57,126 bases of DNA, taken from NCBI GenBank assembly GCA_013288945.1, contig JABDAZ010000015.1:1-57126 (forward strand), in the 5' to 3' direction. Below the pieces are notes generated by a model. That model did not search any database, was not told the origin of the DNA, and saw nothing but the letters and a program-made list of their open reading frames with translations. How positions within the stretch are numbered: position 1 is the stretch's first letter; each line of letters starts with the position of its first letter. The stretch is from Bacteroidota bacterium. GTDB lineage: Bacteria > Bacteroidota > Bacteroidia > Chitinophagales > Chitinophagaceae. A program made the position numbers and the translations under genes. This document shows positions 23,513 to 31,422 of this stretch, in pieces.

Positions 23513-25081
23513 ATGAATCTGAAAAACCTTTCTATTCTTGCATCATGCGCGGTTATGATCGTTTCCTGCAGTAAAAAACCGGAAAAATCAAGCGTAACCG
23601 GCTGGAATTACAATGATAAAAACATGGGCGGCTACCAGGTTGCACTTGAAAAAGAACAGCGCACCGGCCCCGGTTTGGTTTTTGTTCAGGGCGGAACTTT
23701 TACAATGGGCGCTACTGAAGAAGACGTAATGAGTGATTGGAACAACGTTCCAAGAAGGGTTACTGTAAACTCTTTTTATATAGATAAAACAGAAGTTGCC
23801 AATATTCATTACCGTGAATATTTATACTGGCTTAATAATGTTTTTGATGGTGATGAATTCCAGGCTGTTCGCAATGGCGCATTGCCAGATACGTTGGTTT
23901 GGAGAAGCGAATTGGCTTACAACGAACCTTTGGTTGAATATTATTTCCGCCATCCTTCTTATAATTATTATCCTGTTGTGGGCGTTACCTGGAAACAGGC
24001 ACACGATTTTTGTTTGTGGAGAAGCGACCGTGTGAATGAAAAAGCGTTGGTTGATAAAGGCTTTATTAATAAAAATTCTTTAAAAAATATCCAGGGTTTA
24101 GGCCAGGAAAATTATAACACAAAAGCATATTTGCTTGGTGAATACCAGCCAACTCCGGGAACTGCGGTAAAATCAAAAAATAACCCGCTCAAAAATCCGA
24201 ATGGTACACCAAGAACACAAGTATCTTTTGAAGATGGTATTTTATTGCCAGACTATCGTTTGCCAACAGAAGCAGAGTGGGAATATGCAGCATTAGGTTA
24301 CATTAACCAAAACCCTTTAGCAAGCAATAAAGATGGTAAAAGAGGGGAAGAATTAATTGTAAACAAACAAGTTTATTCTTGGGGAAATAATAATGTAAAT
24401 GGTTTGCGCGATACAAAACACGGAAGCTGGCAGGGAACTTTTCTTGCGAATTTCAAACGTGGTTCTGGTGATAATATGGGTGTTGCCGGCGGTTTGAATG
24501 ATAACGCTGTTTACACTGCTCCGGTTACTTCATTTTATCCAAATGGTTTTGGCTTATATAATATGTCCGGCAATGTGAGCGAGTGGGTTGCTGATATTTA
24601 TCGCCCGCTTTCGTCTATTGATGTGGATGATGCATCTCCTTTCCGTGGTAACAAATACCAGGCTGTTGATATGGGCAAAGAAAATAAAGCTGAAAGAGAT
24701 AGCTTAGGCCGCATTAAATACCGCAATGTAACTGACGAAGAAAGCAAAGGCCGCCGCAATTATCAAAAAGGAAATGTAATTAATTATCTTGATGGTGATT
24801 CATTAATAAGTGGTGTAAATTATAACAGTGATACTGTAAGGCAACGTGGTTATGGTTTTACTACATTAATAAGCGATAAATCAAGAGTTATTAAAGGTGG
24901 AAGCTGGGATGACCGCCCTTATTGGTTAAGCCCTGGAACGCGCCGCTTTTTAGAAGAAGATCAGGCAAGTTCTACAGTTGGTTTCCGTTGTGCAATGGAC
25001 AGGGTTGGTAGCCCGTCTGGTAACGGTAGAAAAACCGGTATCAATTATAAAGAAAGAAAACAGAACAGCAGAAAACAATAA
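23513..25081 (+). CDS. gldJ: Gliding motility lipoprotein GldJ
   Basis: GldJ is an outer-membrane lipoprotein needed for gliding and for a stable type IX secretion machine. The 522-residue product has a lipobox (MIVSC, Cys19). The formylglycine-generating-enzyme-like domain starts with 'GPGLVFVQGGTFTMG' near residue 52 and continues with 'LPTEAEWEYAALG' and 'YNMSGNVSEWVADIYRP'. It ends with 'SRVIKGGSWDDRPYWLSPGT' and 'STVGFRCAM'. Segments such as 'CLWRSDRVNEKALVDKGFI' and the long insert before the final motif separate GldJ from GldK. No gldK, gldL, gldM or gldN follows. Instead, a terminator and murF come next. Confidence 0.92.
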   Translation: MNLKNLSILASCAVMIVSCSKKPEKSSVTGWNYNDKNMGGYQVALEKEQRTGPGLVFVQGGTFTMGATEEDVMSDWNNVPRRVTVNSFYIDKTEVANIHYREYLYWLNNVFDGDEFQAVRNGALPDTLVWRSELAYNEPLVEYYFRHPSYNYYPVVGVTWKQAHDFCLWRSDRVNEKALVDKGFINKNSLKNIQGLGQENYNTKAYLLGEYQPTPGTAVKSKNNPLKNPNGTPRTQVSFEDGILLPDYRLPTEAEWEYAALGYINQNPLASNKDGKRGEELIVNKQVYSWGNNNVNGLRDTKHGSWQGTFLANFKRGSGDNMGVAGGLNDNAVYTAPVTSFYPNGFGLYNMSGNVSEWVADIYRPLSSIDVDDASPFRGNKYQAVDMGKENKAERDSLGRIKYRNVTDEESKGRRNYQKGNVINYLDGDSLISGVNYNSDTVRQRGYGFTTLISDKSRVIKGGSWDDRPYWLSPGTRRFLEEDQASSTVGFRCAMDRVGSPSGNGRKTGINYKERKQNSRKQ

Positions 25082-25099
25082 CATAAAATATTTTTTATT

Positions 25100-25135
25100 A
25101 AAAGCCATCCCGCCGCAAAGCAGGATGGCTTTTTT
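25100..25135 (+). terminator. Terminator after gldJ
   Basis: The stem AAAAGCCATCC (25100-25110) and GGATGGCTTTT (25123-25133) is exact, with a 12-base loop and six T residues at the 3' side. It separates gldJ from the murF promoter by only a few bases. Confidence 0.9.
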
Positions 25136-25137
25136 GT

Positions 25138-25145
25138 TAGATTTG
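25138..25145 (+). promoter_or_regulatory. -7 promoter element for murF, next to the start codon
   Basis: TAGATTTG matches TAnnTTTG exactly and lies 6 bp before the ATG at 25152. It begins directly after the gldJ terminator, so terminator and promoter are packed into about 45 bp. The murF mRNA is predicted to be nearly leaderless. Confidence 0.55.
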
Positions 25146-25151
25146 TTTACT

Positions 25152-26444
25152 ATGATACAAATTGAAGAACTATACAGCATCTACAAATCGCATCCATCAA
25201 TACAAACAGATACGCGCAAAATAAAATCAGGTGATTTATTTTTTGCATTGAAAGGACCGAATTTCAATGGAAATAATTTTGCATTACAGGCTTTAGAAAA
25301 AGGCGCTGCCTATGCAATTATTGATGAACCATCAGCCGATAAAACTTCAGACAAAATTATTGCTGTTAATGATGCATTGGAAACATTGCAGCAGCTCGCA
25401 AAGCATCATCGACTGCAATTAAATATCCCTTTTATTGCCATTACCGGAAGCAATGGAAAAACGACAACCAAAGAATTAATTCATGCTGTTTTATCGACGT
25501 TGTATAAAACTTATACAACGGAAGGAAATTTAAATAATCATATTGGTGTTCCATTAACGATTCTTAAAATAAAAGAAGATGCAGAAATTGCAGTGATTGA
25601 AATGGGCGCTAATCACCAGAAAGAAATTGAAGGTTATTGCAAGTATACTTTGCCCACTCACGGGCTTATTACAAACGCTGAAAAAGCGCACCTCGAAGGC
25701 TTTGGTGGAATTGAAGGCGTGCGAAAAGGCAAAGGCGAACTATTTGATTTTATAAGAAATAATAACGGGACCGCTTTTGTGATGAACGATTACGATTACC
25801 TGAAACAAATGAGCCATGGCATTTTGCACATCATAACTTATGGAACAAAAGATGCTTCACTAACAGGCAATATAAAACAAAGCGAACCTTTTCTGCAAGC
25901 TGAAATTACACATGGAATAATGATTAATAATCCAATCAGCACGCAGTTGGTGGGCGATTATAATTTGCCGAATATTTTAGCTGCCATTGCTGTTGGAAAT
26001 TATTTTAAGATTAATGGTGATATTATAAAGTCTGCCATTGAAAATTATATTCCATCCAACAGCCGCTCGCAATTGATTGAAAAAGGGACAAACAAAATTA
26101 TACTTGATGCTTATAATGCAAACCCGACAAGTATGAAAGCAGCTATAGAAAATTTTGCCAAATTAAATGCTGATAAAAAAATATTAATGCTCGGCGCAAT
26201 GGCGGAACTGGGTAAAGAAAGTTTGTATGAACATGAAAATATAATCAACCTTATTAATGAATATAAATGGACTGATGTTGTGTTGGTTGGTGGTGATTTT
26301 TTAAAATTAAATCATTCATATCACCAGTTTGAAAATGCTGCGCAGGCGAAAGAATGGTTGCAAACAAAAAATTTTGAATCCGCATATTTATTAATAAAAG
26401 GATCAAGAAGCATGCAGATGGAAAAAACATTTGCTGATTTGTGA
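25152..26444 (+). CDS. murF: UDP-N-acetylmuramoyl-tripeptide--D-alanyl-D-alanine ligase
   Basis: MurF adds D-Ala-D-Ala to the muramyl tripeptide, the last cytoplasmic step of the peptidoglycan precursor stem. The 430-residue product starts 'MIQIEELYSIYKSHPSIQTD' and has 'SGDLFFALKGPNFNGN' near residue 26. The P-loop ITGSNGKTTTK lies near residues 97-107, 'NLNNHIGVPLTIL' follows, and 'LDAYNANPTSMKAAIENF' near residue 322 marks the C-terminal ligase domain. I chose the ATG at 25152; the frame is open further upstream, but that part would read through the gldJ terminator. Other mur genes are not nearby. Confidence 0.95.
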   Translation: MIQIEELYSIYKSHPSIQTDTRKIKSGDLFFALKGPNFNGNNFALQALEKGAAYAIIDEPSADKTSDKIIAVNDALETLQQLAKHHRLQLNIPFIAITGSNGKTTTKELIHAVLSTLYKTYTTEGNLNNHIGVPLTILKIKEDAEIAVIEMGANHQKEIEGYCKYTLPTHGLITNAEKAHLEGFGGIEGVRKGKGELFDFIRNNNGTAFVMNDYDYLKQMSHGILHIITYGTKDASLTGNIKQSEPFLQAEITHGIMINNPISTQLVGDYNLPNILAAIAVGNYFKINGDIIKSAIENYIPSNSRSQLIEKGTNKIILDAYNANPTSMKAAIENFAKLNADKKILMLGAMAELGKESLYEHENIINLINEYKWTDVVLVGGDFLKLNHSYHQFENAAQAKEWLQTKNFESAYLLIKGSRSMQMEKTFADL

Positions 26445-26506
26445 TTTATAGTTTGCATGTCTTACTTAATTTATGATATTAATAAGCGCACTAAGCTTCA
26501 AATTTT

Positions 26507-26535
26507 TTTTTTACTTTTTACTTTTTATTTTTTAC
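26507..26535 (+). repeat. 7-bp periodic T-rich array after murF
   Basis: Units read TTTTTAC, TTTTTAC, TTTTTAT, TTTTTAC, with A residues at 26513, 26520, 26527 and 26534. The same heptamers occur at 3961-3984 and, inverted, at 3837-3864. Confidence 0.65.
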
Positions 26536-26543
26536 TTAATAGG

Positions 26544-26602
26544 CTCAATAGAAAACCAAAAGTACAAGTGTGCGACGCCAATGAAGTTGAATAGAAATTC
26601 AA
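26544..26602 (+). repeat. Dispersed 45-bp repeat, copy 4
   Basis: Contains AACCAAAAGTACAAGTGTGC followed by GACGCCAATGAAGTTGAATA and GAAATTCAAA. It matches copy 2 except for one core base and a few at the left edge. It lies between the convergent ends of murF and the outer-membrane protein gene. Confidence 0.85.
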
Positions 26603-26686
26603 ATGCTGGCTACATAAATAAAAATAATCTGCGAAATCTCGGTTGAGCAACATGATTAATATCTGCTATAAATTTGATTTTTTTCA

Positions 26687-26734
26687 TTTTCACATTGAGC
26701 AATTTTCACATTGAGCAATTTTCACATTTTCACA
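26687..26734 (+). repeat. Tandem 8/16-bp repeat
   Basis: The block is built of octamers: TTTTCACA, TTGAGCAA, TTTTCACA, TTGAGCAA, TTTTCACA, TTTTCACA. This makes two exact 16-bp units plus two half units. It ends a few bases before the stop codon of the outer-membrane protein gene at 26739. Its period of 8 sets it apart from the 7-bp arrays. Confidence 0.8.
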
Positions 26735-26738
26735 TTCA

Positions 26739-28604
26739 TTAATACACTTTATTATTATCGGTATTTAACTGCACAACGTCGGGCGCATTTACGTATGTGC
26801 TGTTGTATTTAAATTGAATATTAATATTTGTCTGAATCTTGAAAGACTCGCTCTGCGTGGCTTTGCGGGGAAAGTAAGCGATTAATAATTCCATTGTGCC
26901 GAAAACAAAATTTTCATTTCTTGTTCGCACGCCGCCGCCCAAACTATAATATAAATTCGATTGTGAAAACGGTTGATGCTCCGGTGTTATTAATGAAAAA
27001 TCAGTGAATGTAAATGGCGAAAATTTAAAGCCGAGTACTTTATATTTTAAAAACATAATACTCTCCGAATGAAAAGTTATACGCTGCGTTCCAACAACAG
27101 AATCTGCAGTAAAATAACGGATGCCAAATGTGTTGTTATTAATATTCAACGGATCAATGCCAAGCCGGTTAAATTGTTTTGAATAACTCACGTTAAAATA
27201 TTGCCGGAACTTGATGCCTTTATATAAATATAACCTGCTGAAAATACTTGTGCCCGCCAACACACTTGCATCCTGAATTTGCCCATTATTTAAAAACGAA
27301 CCGCTGCGAATAAAATATTGTATAATGTCTTTTTTGTTGCTTATCAAATACCAGTTCGCATCTACACCAAGATATGGCCTGCTTAAATTTGATTGCTTAT
27401 ACCAACCACCGGTGATTGCAATATTGTATCCATATGGCACATCTTCTGTGGTACCAAAACCGTAGATGTAATTGGTTTTATAAAAATCTTGTTTGAAAAA
27501 AGTAAACGATCCAAGTACGGCTTGCCTGTCGTTGAACTTAAACAAATAATTTTTTCCAATCTGATAAGGCGTGTGCGAAAATTCATTTCGCAAATAACGA
27601 AGGCTTATAAATTTTCTATCGCGCGCAGAATTAAGCCCGAGTTTTCGTATACCTAAGTTATATCCAATCCATGCATCTTCTGTGGTATAATGATATTTAT
27701 AAAATGAACTATCGACACGTTGGTAATTATTAAACGATTCAAATTCGCCAACAGTTACAGCGCCTGCAAGATGTGTGAACTGTGAAAACAATGGCCGCTG
27801 CAGTGTTATATATTTTGCATGTTCATCCTGCGCGCCGGAATATAAATCATTATTAATAGTTGAATACAGCACGCTTGTATTAATAAAACTATTGGCAATA
27901 TTATTTTTTGTATACATCGCCTGGTAACCAAACGCAGGCCTGTTTGATGTAATAAGCAATGCAGTAAACTGCGCCTTCTGCCCCATTCCTAAAACGTTTG
28001 CATCACTAATGTTTGCTTCTGAATTATTAAAACTTAAATTGGTAATTGCGCCACTTATACTAAATACATCTTTGGTAATTACAATCAAATCCACTGAATC
28101 CGGGCTATCGCTAATTGGGCTTACTATTATACGCGAATCCTGGATAAATTCAAGCGTTCTTAAATAGCGTTCATTATCTGCAACTATGTATGGATTTAAA
28201 AAACTTTTTTCTCTAATGAAAAGATTATTGCGAACAACCCATTCGCGCGTGTTATGATGAAGGCTATTCAAAATTTTTGAACCAACATTTGGTGCTGTAA
28301 CTTTTGCAGTGTCAGAAAAAGATTTATCAAAACCATATTCCTTTACAAAAATATGCCTGATAATTTTTCCGCGATAAGGCATAAACGGCGTTTCACTTTT
28401 TGTGTTGATTACAGTGGCATAGTTTGCAGAATCAGAGTGGCTGCGGGTTACAGCGCCAATTGCAAATTTTAAAAGGCTGTTGCTTTTTACATTCTTTTTT
28501 TTAAATACTGTTGTATCTTCTTTTTGTGCAGATGAAAATAAAAAAAACAACGAGCAGCAAACTGTTGCTACAATATATGCCAGCGTCGTTTTTAAAATTT
28601 TCAT
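26739..28604 (-). CDS. Omp85/BamA-like outer membrane protein
   Basis: This 621-residue protein has a signal peptide (residues 1-26, ending SSAQ). A POTRA-like region lies at about residues 80-185 ('YRGKIIRHIFVKEYGFD', 'FIREKSFLNPYIVADNERYL', 'DSVDLIVITKDVFSISG'). The long C-terminal barrel has many aromatic strands and ends 'NTDNNKVY'. One POTRA-type module before a barrel of about 420 residues resembles short Omp85-family proteins rather than BamA itself, which has five modules. The likely role is assembly or translocation at the outer membrane, but the substrate is unknown. The C-terminus does not end in the usual Phe/Trp. Confidence 0.75.
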   Translation of the reverse strand: MKILKTTLAYIVATVCCSLFFLFSSAQKEDTTVFKKKNVKSNSLLKFAIGAVTRSHSDSANYATVINTKSETPFMPYRGKIIRHIFVKEYGFDKSFSDTAKVTAPNVGSKILNSLHHNTREWVVRNNLFIREKSFLNPYIVADNERYLRTLEFIQDSRIIVSPISDSPDSVDLIVITKDVFSISGAITNLSFNNSEANISDANVLGMGQKAQFTALLITSNRPAFGYQAMYTKNNIANSFINTSVLYSTINNDLYSGAQDEHAKYITLQRPLFSQFTHLAGAVTVGEFESFNNYQRVDSSFYKYHYTTEDAWIGYNLGIRKLGLNSARDRKFISLRYLRNEFSHTPYQIGKNYLFKFNDRQAVLGSFTFFKQDFYKTNYIYGFGTTEDVPYGYNIAITGGWYKQSNLSRPYLGVDANWYLISNKKDIIQYFIRSGSFLNNGQIQDASVLAGTSIFSRLYLYKGIKFRQYFNVSYSKQFNRLGIDPLNINNNTFGIRYFTADSVVGTQRITFHSESIMFLKYKVLGFKFSPFTFTDFSLITPEHQPFSQSNLYYSLGGGVRTRNENFVFGTMELLIAYFPRKATQSESFKIQTNINIQFKYNSTYVNAPDVVQLNTDNNKVY

Positions 28605-28774
28605 CGTTCCGAAAAAAGTTTATTGAACTTCATTTTTTGCAAGCAATCAGCATAAAAATTTATCGGTTTTTATTAACTGACAGACTACAGCAATATACTT
28701 AACAAGTATAACAATTATCTATTGTTTATATTGTTAAAACACAGTTACAGCAACGCTTTTGTTTTGATTAATAA

Positions 28775-28804
28775 AAAAGCCCGGCTCGCAAAAGCCGGAC
28801 TTTT
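28775..28804 (-). terminator. Terminator after the YtxH/holin-like operon
   Basis: Arms AAAAGCCCGGCT (28775-28786) and AGCCGGACTTTT (28793-28804) pair with one mismatch around a 6-base loop. The A-run on the left gives a U-run for the minus-strand operon ending at 28833; the T-run on the right would also work for plus-strand transcripts. Confidence 0.8.
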
Positions 28805-28832
28805 ATTTTATTAATAAACCCGATAAGATAAT

Positions 28833-29222
28833 TTATTTAAAAGCTGGTTTTTTTTCTTTACCCAACTTGTTTGCAAAATTTTTTCCTGCTGATTTTATTT
28901 TATCAGAATTTTTTGCAATGATGGTTGCAATCGCAAATTCAACAATTGTTCCTGCAACTTTTCTGAATATATTATTTGAACCACCAACAACTAATTTTTT
29001 TGATAAAAGGCCAGCGCCAACGCCGAGTGTAGCATCTAATAAATTGTTTTTAAGATCAGGAGTTTTTCCAAATTCTTTTAAAGTGCTTTTGATCATATTA
29101 ATCGGTTTCAGGCTTTCGAAAGTTGCGTTGAAATGACTAATAAGCATTTGTTCCTGCGAAAGTTTTTTTTCTTCCAGTTCTTCAATAAGCGCTTTAATGT
29201 TTGTTGGGTCTTCAGTCTTCAT
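28833..29222 (-). CDS. Small protein of unknown function in a stress-type operon
   Basis: This 129-residue protein is mostly helical. An N-terminal acidic segment (residues 1-30) precedes two weakly hydrophobic Gly/Ala-rich helices at about 62-80 and 90-103, then a Lys-rich tail. No known motif was recognised. It is the last of three minus-strand genes with gaps of 5 and 40 bp. Its partners are a holin-like protein and a YtxH protein, so a membrane-stress role is likely by association only. Confidence 0.65.
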   Translation of the reverse strand: MKTEDPTNIKALIEELEEKKLSQEQMLISHFNATFESLKPINMIKSTLKEFGKTPDLKNNLLDATLGVGAGLLSKKLVVGGSNNIFRKVAGTIVEFAIATIIAKNSDKIKSAGKNFANKLGKEKKPAFK

Positions 29223-29227
29223 ACAAT

Positions 29228-29569
29228 TTATTTAATCACTTTTTCAACAATGAGTTTAGCTATCGGATTTTTTATAATTGAATGGCGTGCGAGATACAAT
29301 ATTAATGTTACAAGCACATAAAATCCGGCAACAATAAAAAATCCATAATAATTTTTTCCCATCATTTCACCAATCCACAATGCTGCGCCAACGGATGCCA
29401 TGAATATAAAAATCAAAGCCACTAGTATTAATAAAATACTGGCGGCTAATGACGAAACGATGTCAGAAGATTTATCGATGGCTTTGTACTTTACAAGCTC
29501 TACCCTTGTTTCAATATATTCGCCTGTTTTTTTAAATAAACCTTCAATAGAATCGGTTTCAGTTGGCAT
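29228..29569 (-). CDS. Phage holin-like membrane protein (Holin-X type)
   Basis: This 113-residue protein has two strong membrane segments (about residues 38-62 and 72-95). They are preceded by an amphipathic N-terminus ending 'YIETRVELVKYKAIDKSSDI', which is the pattern of the Phage_holin_3_6 (Holin-X) family. Despite the name, such proteins are widespread chromosomal membrane proteins of stress clusters, and no phage genes are near. The function is unknown. It sits between a YtxH gene and a small unknown gene. Confidence 0.75.
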   Translation of the reverse strand: MPTETDSIEGLFKKTGEYIETRVELVKYKAIDKSSDIVSSLAASILLILVALIFIFMASVGAALWIGEMMGKNYYGFFIVAGFYVLVTLILYLARHSIIKNPIAKLIVEKVIK

Positions 29570-29609
29570 TTATAAAAATGTTTATTCTGGTAAAAAATAT
29601 AAATCTAAA

Positions 29610-29888
29610 CTAAGCAAACCCTTTGCTGGCTTCTTCTTTAAGCGATTTTGCTTTTTTCTTACCAGATTCAATATAATCTTCTGCTTCATCCTGTGCACCT
29701 TGAAACCTTGATGCTACATTATCTACCAGTTCACCAAATTTATCTTTCAGTTCGTCTGTAAAATCATTTCCTTTTTGTACAATTTTTTTTCTTGTTTCAG
29801 AACCTTTATCTGGTGCAAACAAAACGCCTAAAATAGAACCTGCTGCTGCACCTATTAATAACCCTGTAATAATTTTTCCTGAGCTCAT
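29610..29888 (-). CDS. YtxH domain-containing protein
   Basis: This 92-residue protein starts 'MSSGKIITGLLIGAAAGSILGVLFAPDKGSETRKKI', given here as residues 1-36 with a Gly-rich membrane segment at 7-24 and the APDKGSETR motif that defines YtxH. A long charged helix fills the rest. YtxH relates to general stress responses in Bacillus. It is the first gene of a three-gene minus-strand unit. A TTGGCA element lies 60-65 bp upstream of its start, at the same distance as in two other stress-type units of this window. Confidence 0.85.
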   Translation of the reverse strand: MSSGKIITGLLIGAAAGSILGVLFAPDKGSETRKKIVQKGNDFTDELKDKFGELVDNVASRFQGAQDEAEDYIESGKKKAKSLKEEASKGFA

Positions 29889-30249
29889 AATTTTAATTTT
29901 AATTATTAGTAATAATGTTTTTTCTGGTTTATGATATTCTAAAATGTTGCCAATAAATTTTTTATAAAAAATAAATTGATAAAACGGGTTAAGATAAATA
30001 CGCTTAAGCGCAATGCACCATCATTTTAATTTTTTCATATTAATAAACCGGGAATAAATTTCCCCATCCGGGCTATAATACCACTTTTAAATTCACTTAA
30101 AATTTTTAATGGAAGCAAGTTAAAGCCATGTTTATAATTTATTAATATGGCATAATTATAACATTGTAGTTAATGAAAAAACACTGTATCAATTTCCTTT
30201 TATTTTTTGGAATTTATATAATCTTAAAAATTAAAAATTACAAGGCCGG
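29889..30249. other. 361-bp divergent gap between the YtxH and AI-2E genes
   Basis: No gene was found. The gap holds the TTGGCA element of the YtxH operon (29938-29953) and a perfect 10-bp palindrome CGCTTAAGCG (30001-30010) of unknown role. ATTAAT palindromes also occur. No convincing promoter for the AI-2E family gene was recognised. Confidence 0.5.
29938..29953 (-). promoter_or_regulatory. TTGGCA-type upstream element of the YtxH operon (possible RpoN promoter)
   Basis: On the minus strand this reads TTGGCAACATTTTAGA. TTGGCA begins 65 bp before the ATG at 29888. It shares TTGGCA-N3-TWTT with 35871-35886 and 38187-38202. It resembles a -24 element; the -12 GC is not matched (GA). Confidence 0.45.
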
Positions 30250-31374
30250 ATGAATGCATCAGTAAAATTGCCATTATATGCAAAGATTGCATTGATACTT
30301 ATAGGCCTGTATTTATTAATGGATATATGCTATCTCGGGCAGCAAATTATTTTACCATTTATGTATGCTGCGCTTTTTTCTATTCTCGTTTCCCCATTAA
30401 TAAGTTTTTTAGAAAGAAGAAAAATCAAACGCATCATTGCCATATCCATTGCTATGTTGCTGGCAATGATTGTCACCATTGCATTATTTTATCTTATCAC
30501 ATCGCAGCTAAGTATTTTTGAAAAATCAATGCCGGCGATGCGGCAAAAATCAGATGAGTTGATGGTGCAGGGATCTTCATGGGTTTCATCAAAATTTAAT
30601 ATTGGCCAGGATAAAATAAATGCATGGATTATTAAATCGAAAGCAAGCTTAATAGATAATGGCAGCGCGATTATTGGAAAAACGCTTATTAGCTTAAGTG
30701 GATTATTAATCGTTGTTTTTCTAATTCCTGTTTACACATTTATGATGTTGTATTACCAACCATTGTTGCTGGAATTTTTAAGAAAATTATTCGCAAAAGC
30801 GCATCAGCAAAAACTGGAAGAAGTTTTATTGCTTACAAAAAAAATTATACAAAGTTATCTCACCGGTTTATTAATAGAAGCTGTAATTGTTGGAGCATTA
30901 AATTCAACAGCATTATTATTAATAGGAATTAATTATGCAATCCTCTTGGGAATTATTGGTGCATTGTTAAATGTAATTCCATTTATTGGCGGCATTATTT
31001 CGGTTGCATTGCCAATGGCTGTAGCGCTATTTACAAAATCACCATCGTACATGCTTGTAGTTTTAATTGCTTATGTGCTTATTCAATTTTTCGATAATCA
31101 TTATATCACGCCAAAAATTGTTGCTTCCAAAGTAAAAATAAATGCATTGATCGCAATTGCTGTAGTGCTTATTGGCAATGCATTGTGGGGCATTCCGGGT
31201 ATGTTTCTTTCTATCCCGCTTACTGCAATTGTAAAAGTTATTTTCGAACATATTGAACCATTAAAAGCTTGGGCATTTTTGTTGGGAGATGATATGCCGC
31301 GTACATCAAAACTTGTTTTTAATATGCCGAAAAGAAAACCGAAAAAAATAGTTTCAGATTTATCAAGTCATTAA
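30250..31374 (+). CDS. AI-2E family transporter
   Basis: This 374-residue membrane protein has about seven to eight hydrophobic segments in the family order: two near residues 10-50, one near 62-82, a soluble part at 85-140, then four more between 145 and 330. The block 'LLGIIGALLNVIPFIGGIIS' near residue 237 and 'FFDNHYITPKIVASKVKINALIAI', split as residues 281-304, mark the family. Members export the AI-2 signal, Na+/H+ or other small molecules, so the name should not be read as proof of quorum sensing. It lies 48 bp before the MlaE-like gene and may be co-transcribed with it. Confidence 0.88.
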   Translation: MNASVKLPLYAKIALILIGLYLLMDICYLGQQIILPFMYAALFSILVSPLISFLERRKIKRIIAISIAMLLAMIVTIALFYLITSQLSIFEKSMPAMRQKSDELMVQGSSWVSSKFNIGQDKINAWIIKSKASLIDNGSAIIGKTLISLSGLLIVVFLIPVYTFMMLYYQPLLLEFLRKLFAKAHQQKLEEVLLLTKKIIQSYLTGLLIEAVIVGALNSTALLLIGINYAILLGIIGALLNVIPFIGGIISVALPMAVALFTKSPSYMLVVLIAYVLIQFFDNHYITPKIVASKVKINALIAIAVVLIGNALWGIPGMFLSIPLTAIVKVIFEHIEPLKAWAFLLGDDMPRTSKLVFNMPKRKPKKIVSDLSSH

Positions 31375-31422
31375 TAGAAATAAAAAAACTAAAAATCATA
31401 CACCAATTTTTATCTCAATAAA

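Noticed and set aside
24978-25151. N-terminal extension of MurF
   Set aside because: This frame would read through the end of gldJ and its terminator hairpin; the conserved MurF N-terminus starts at 25152.
26687-26734. Possible CRISPR array
   Set aside because: The units are 8 bp and directly adjacent, with no unique spacers and no cas genes in the window.
29228-29569. Holin-like gene as evidence of a prophage
   Set aside because: There are no other phage genes; holin-X proteins are common in chromosomal stress clusters with YtxH.
30250-31374. Quorum-sensing (AI-2) transport function
   Set aside because: The family name is historical and members carry varied cargo; no lsr or luxS genes are nearby.
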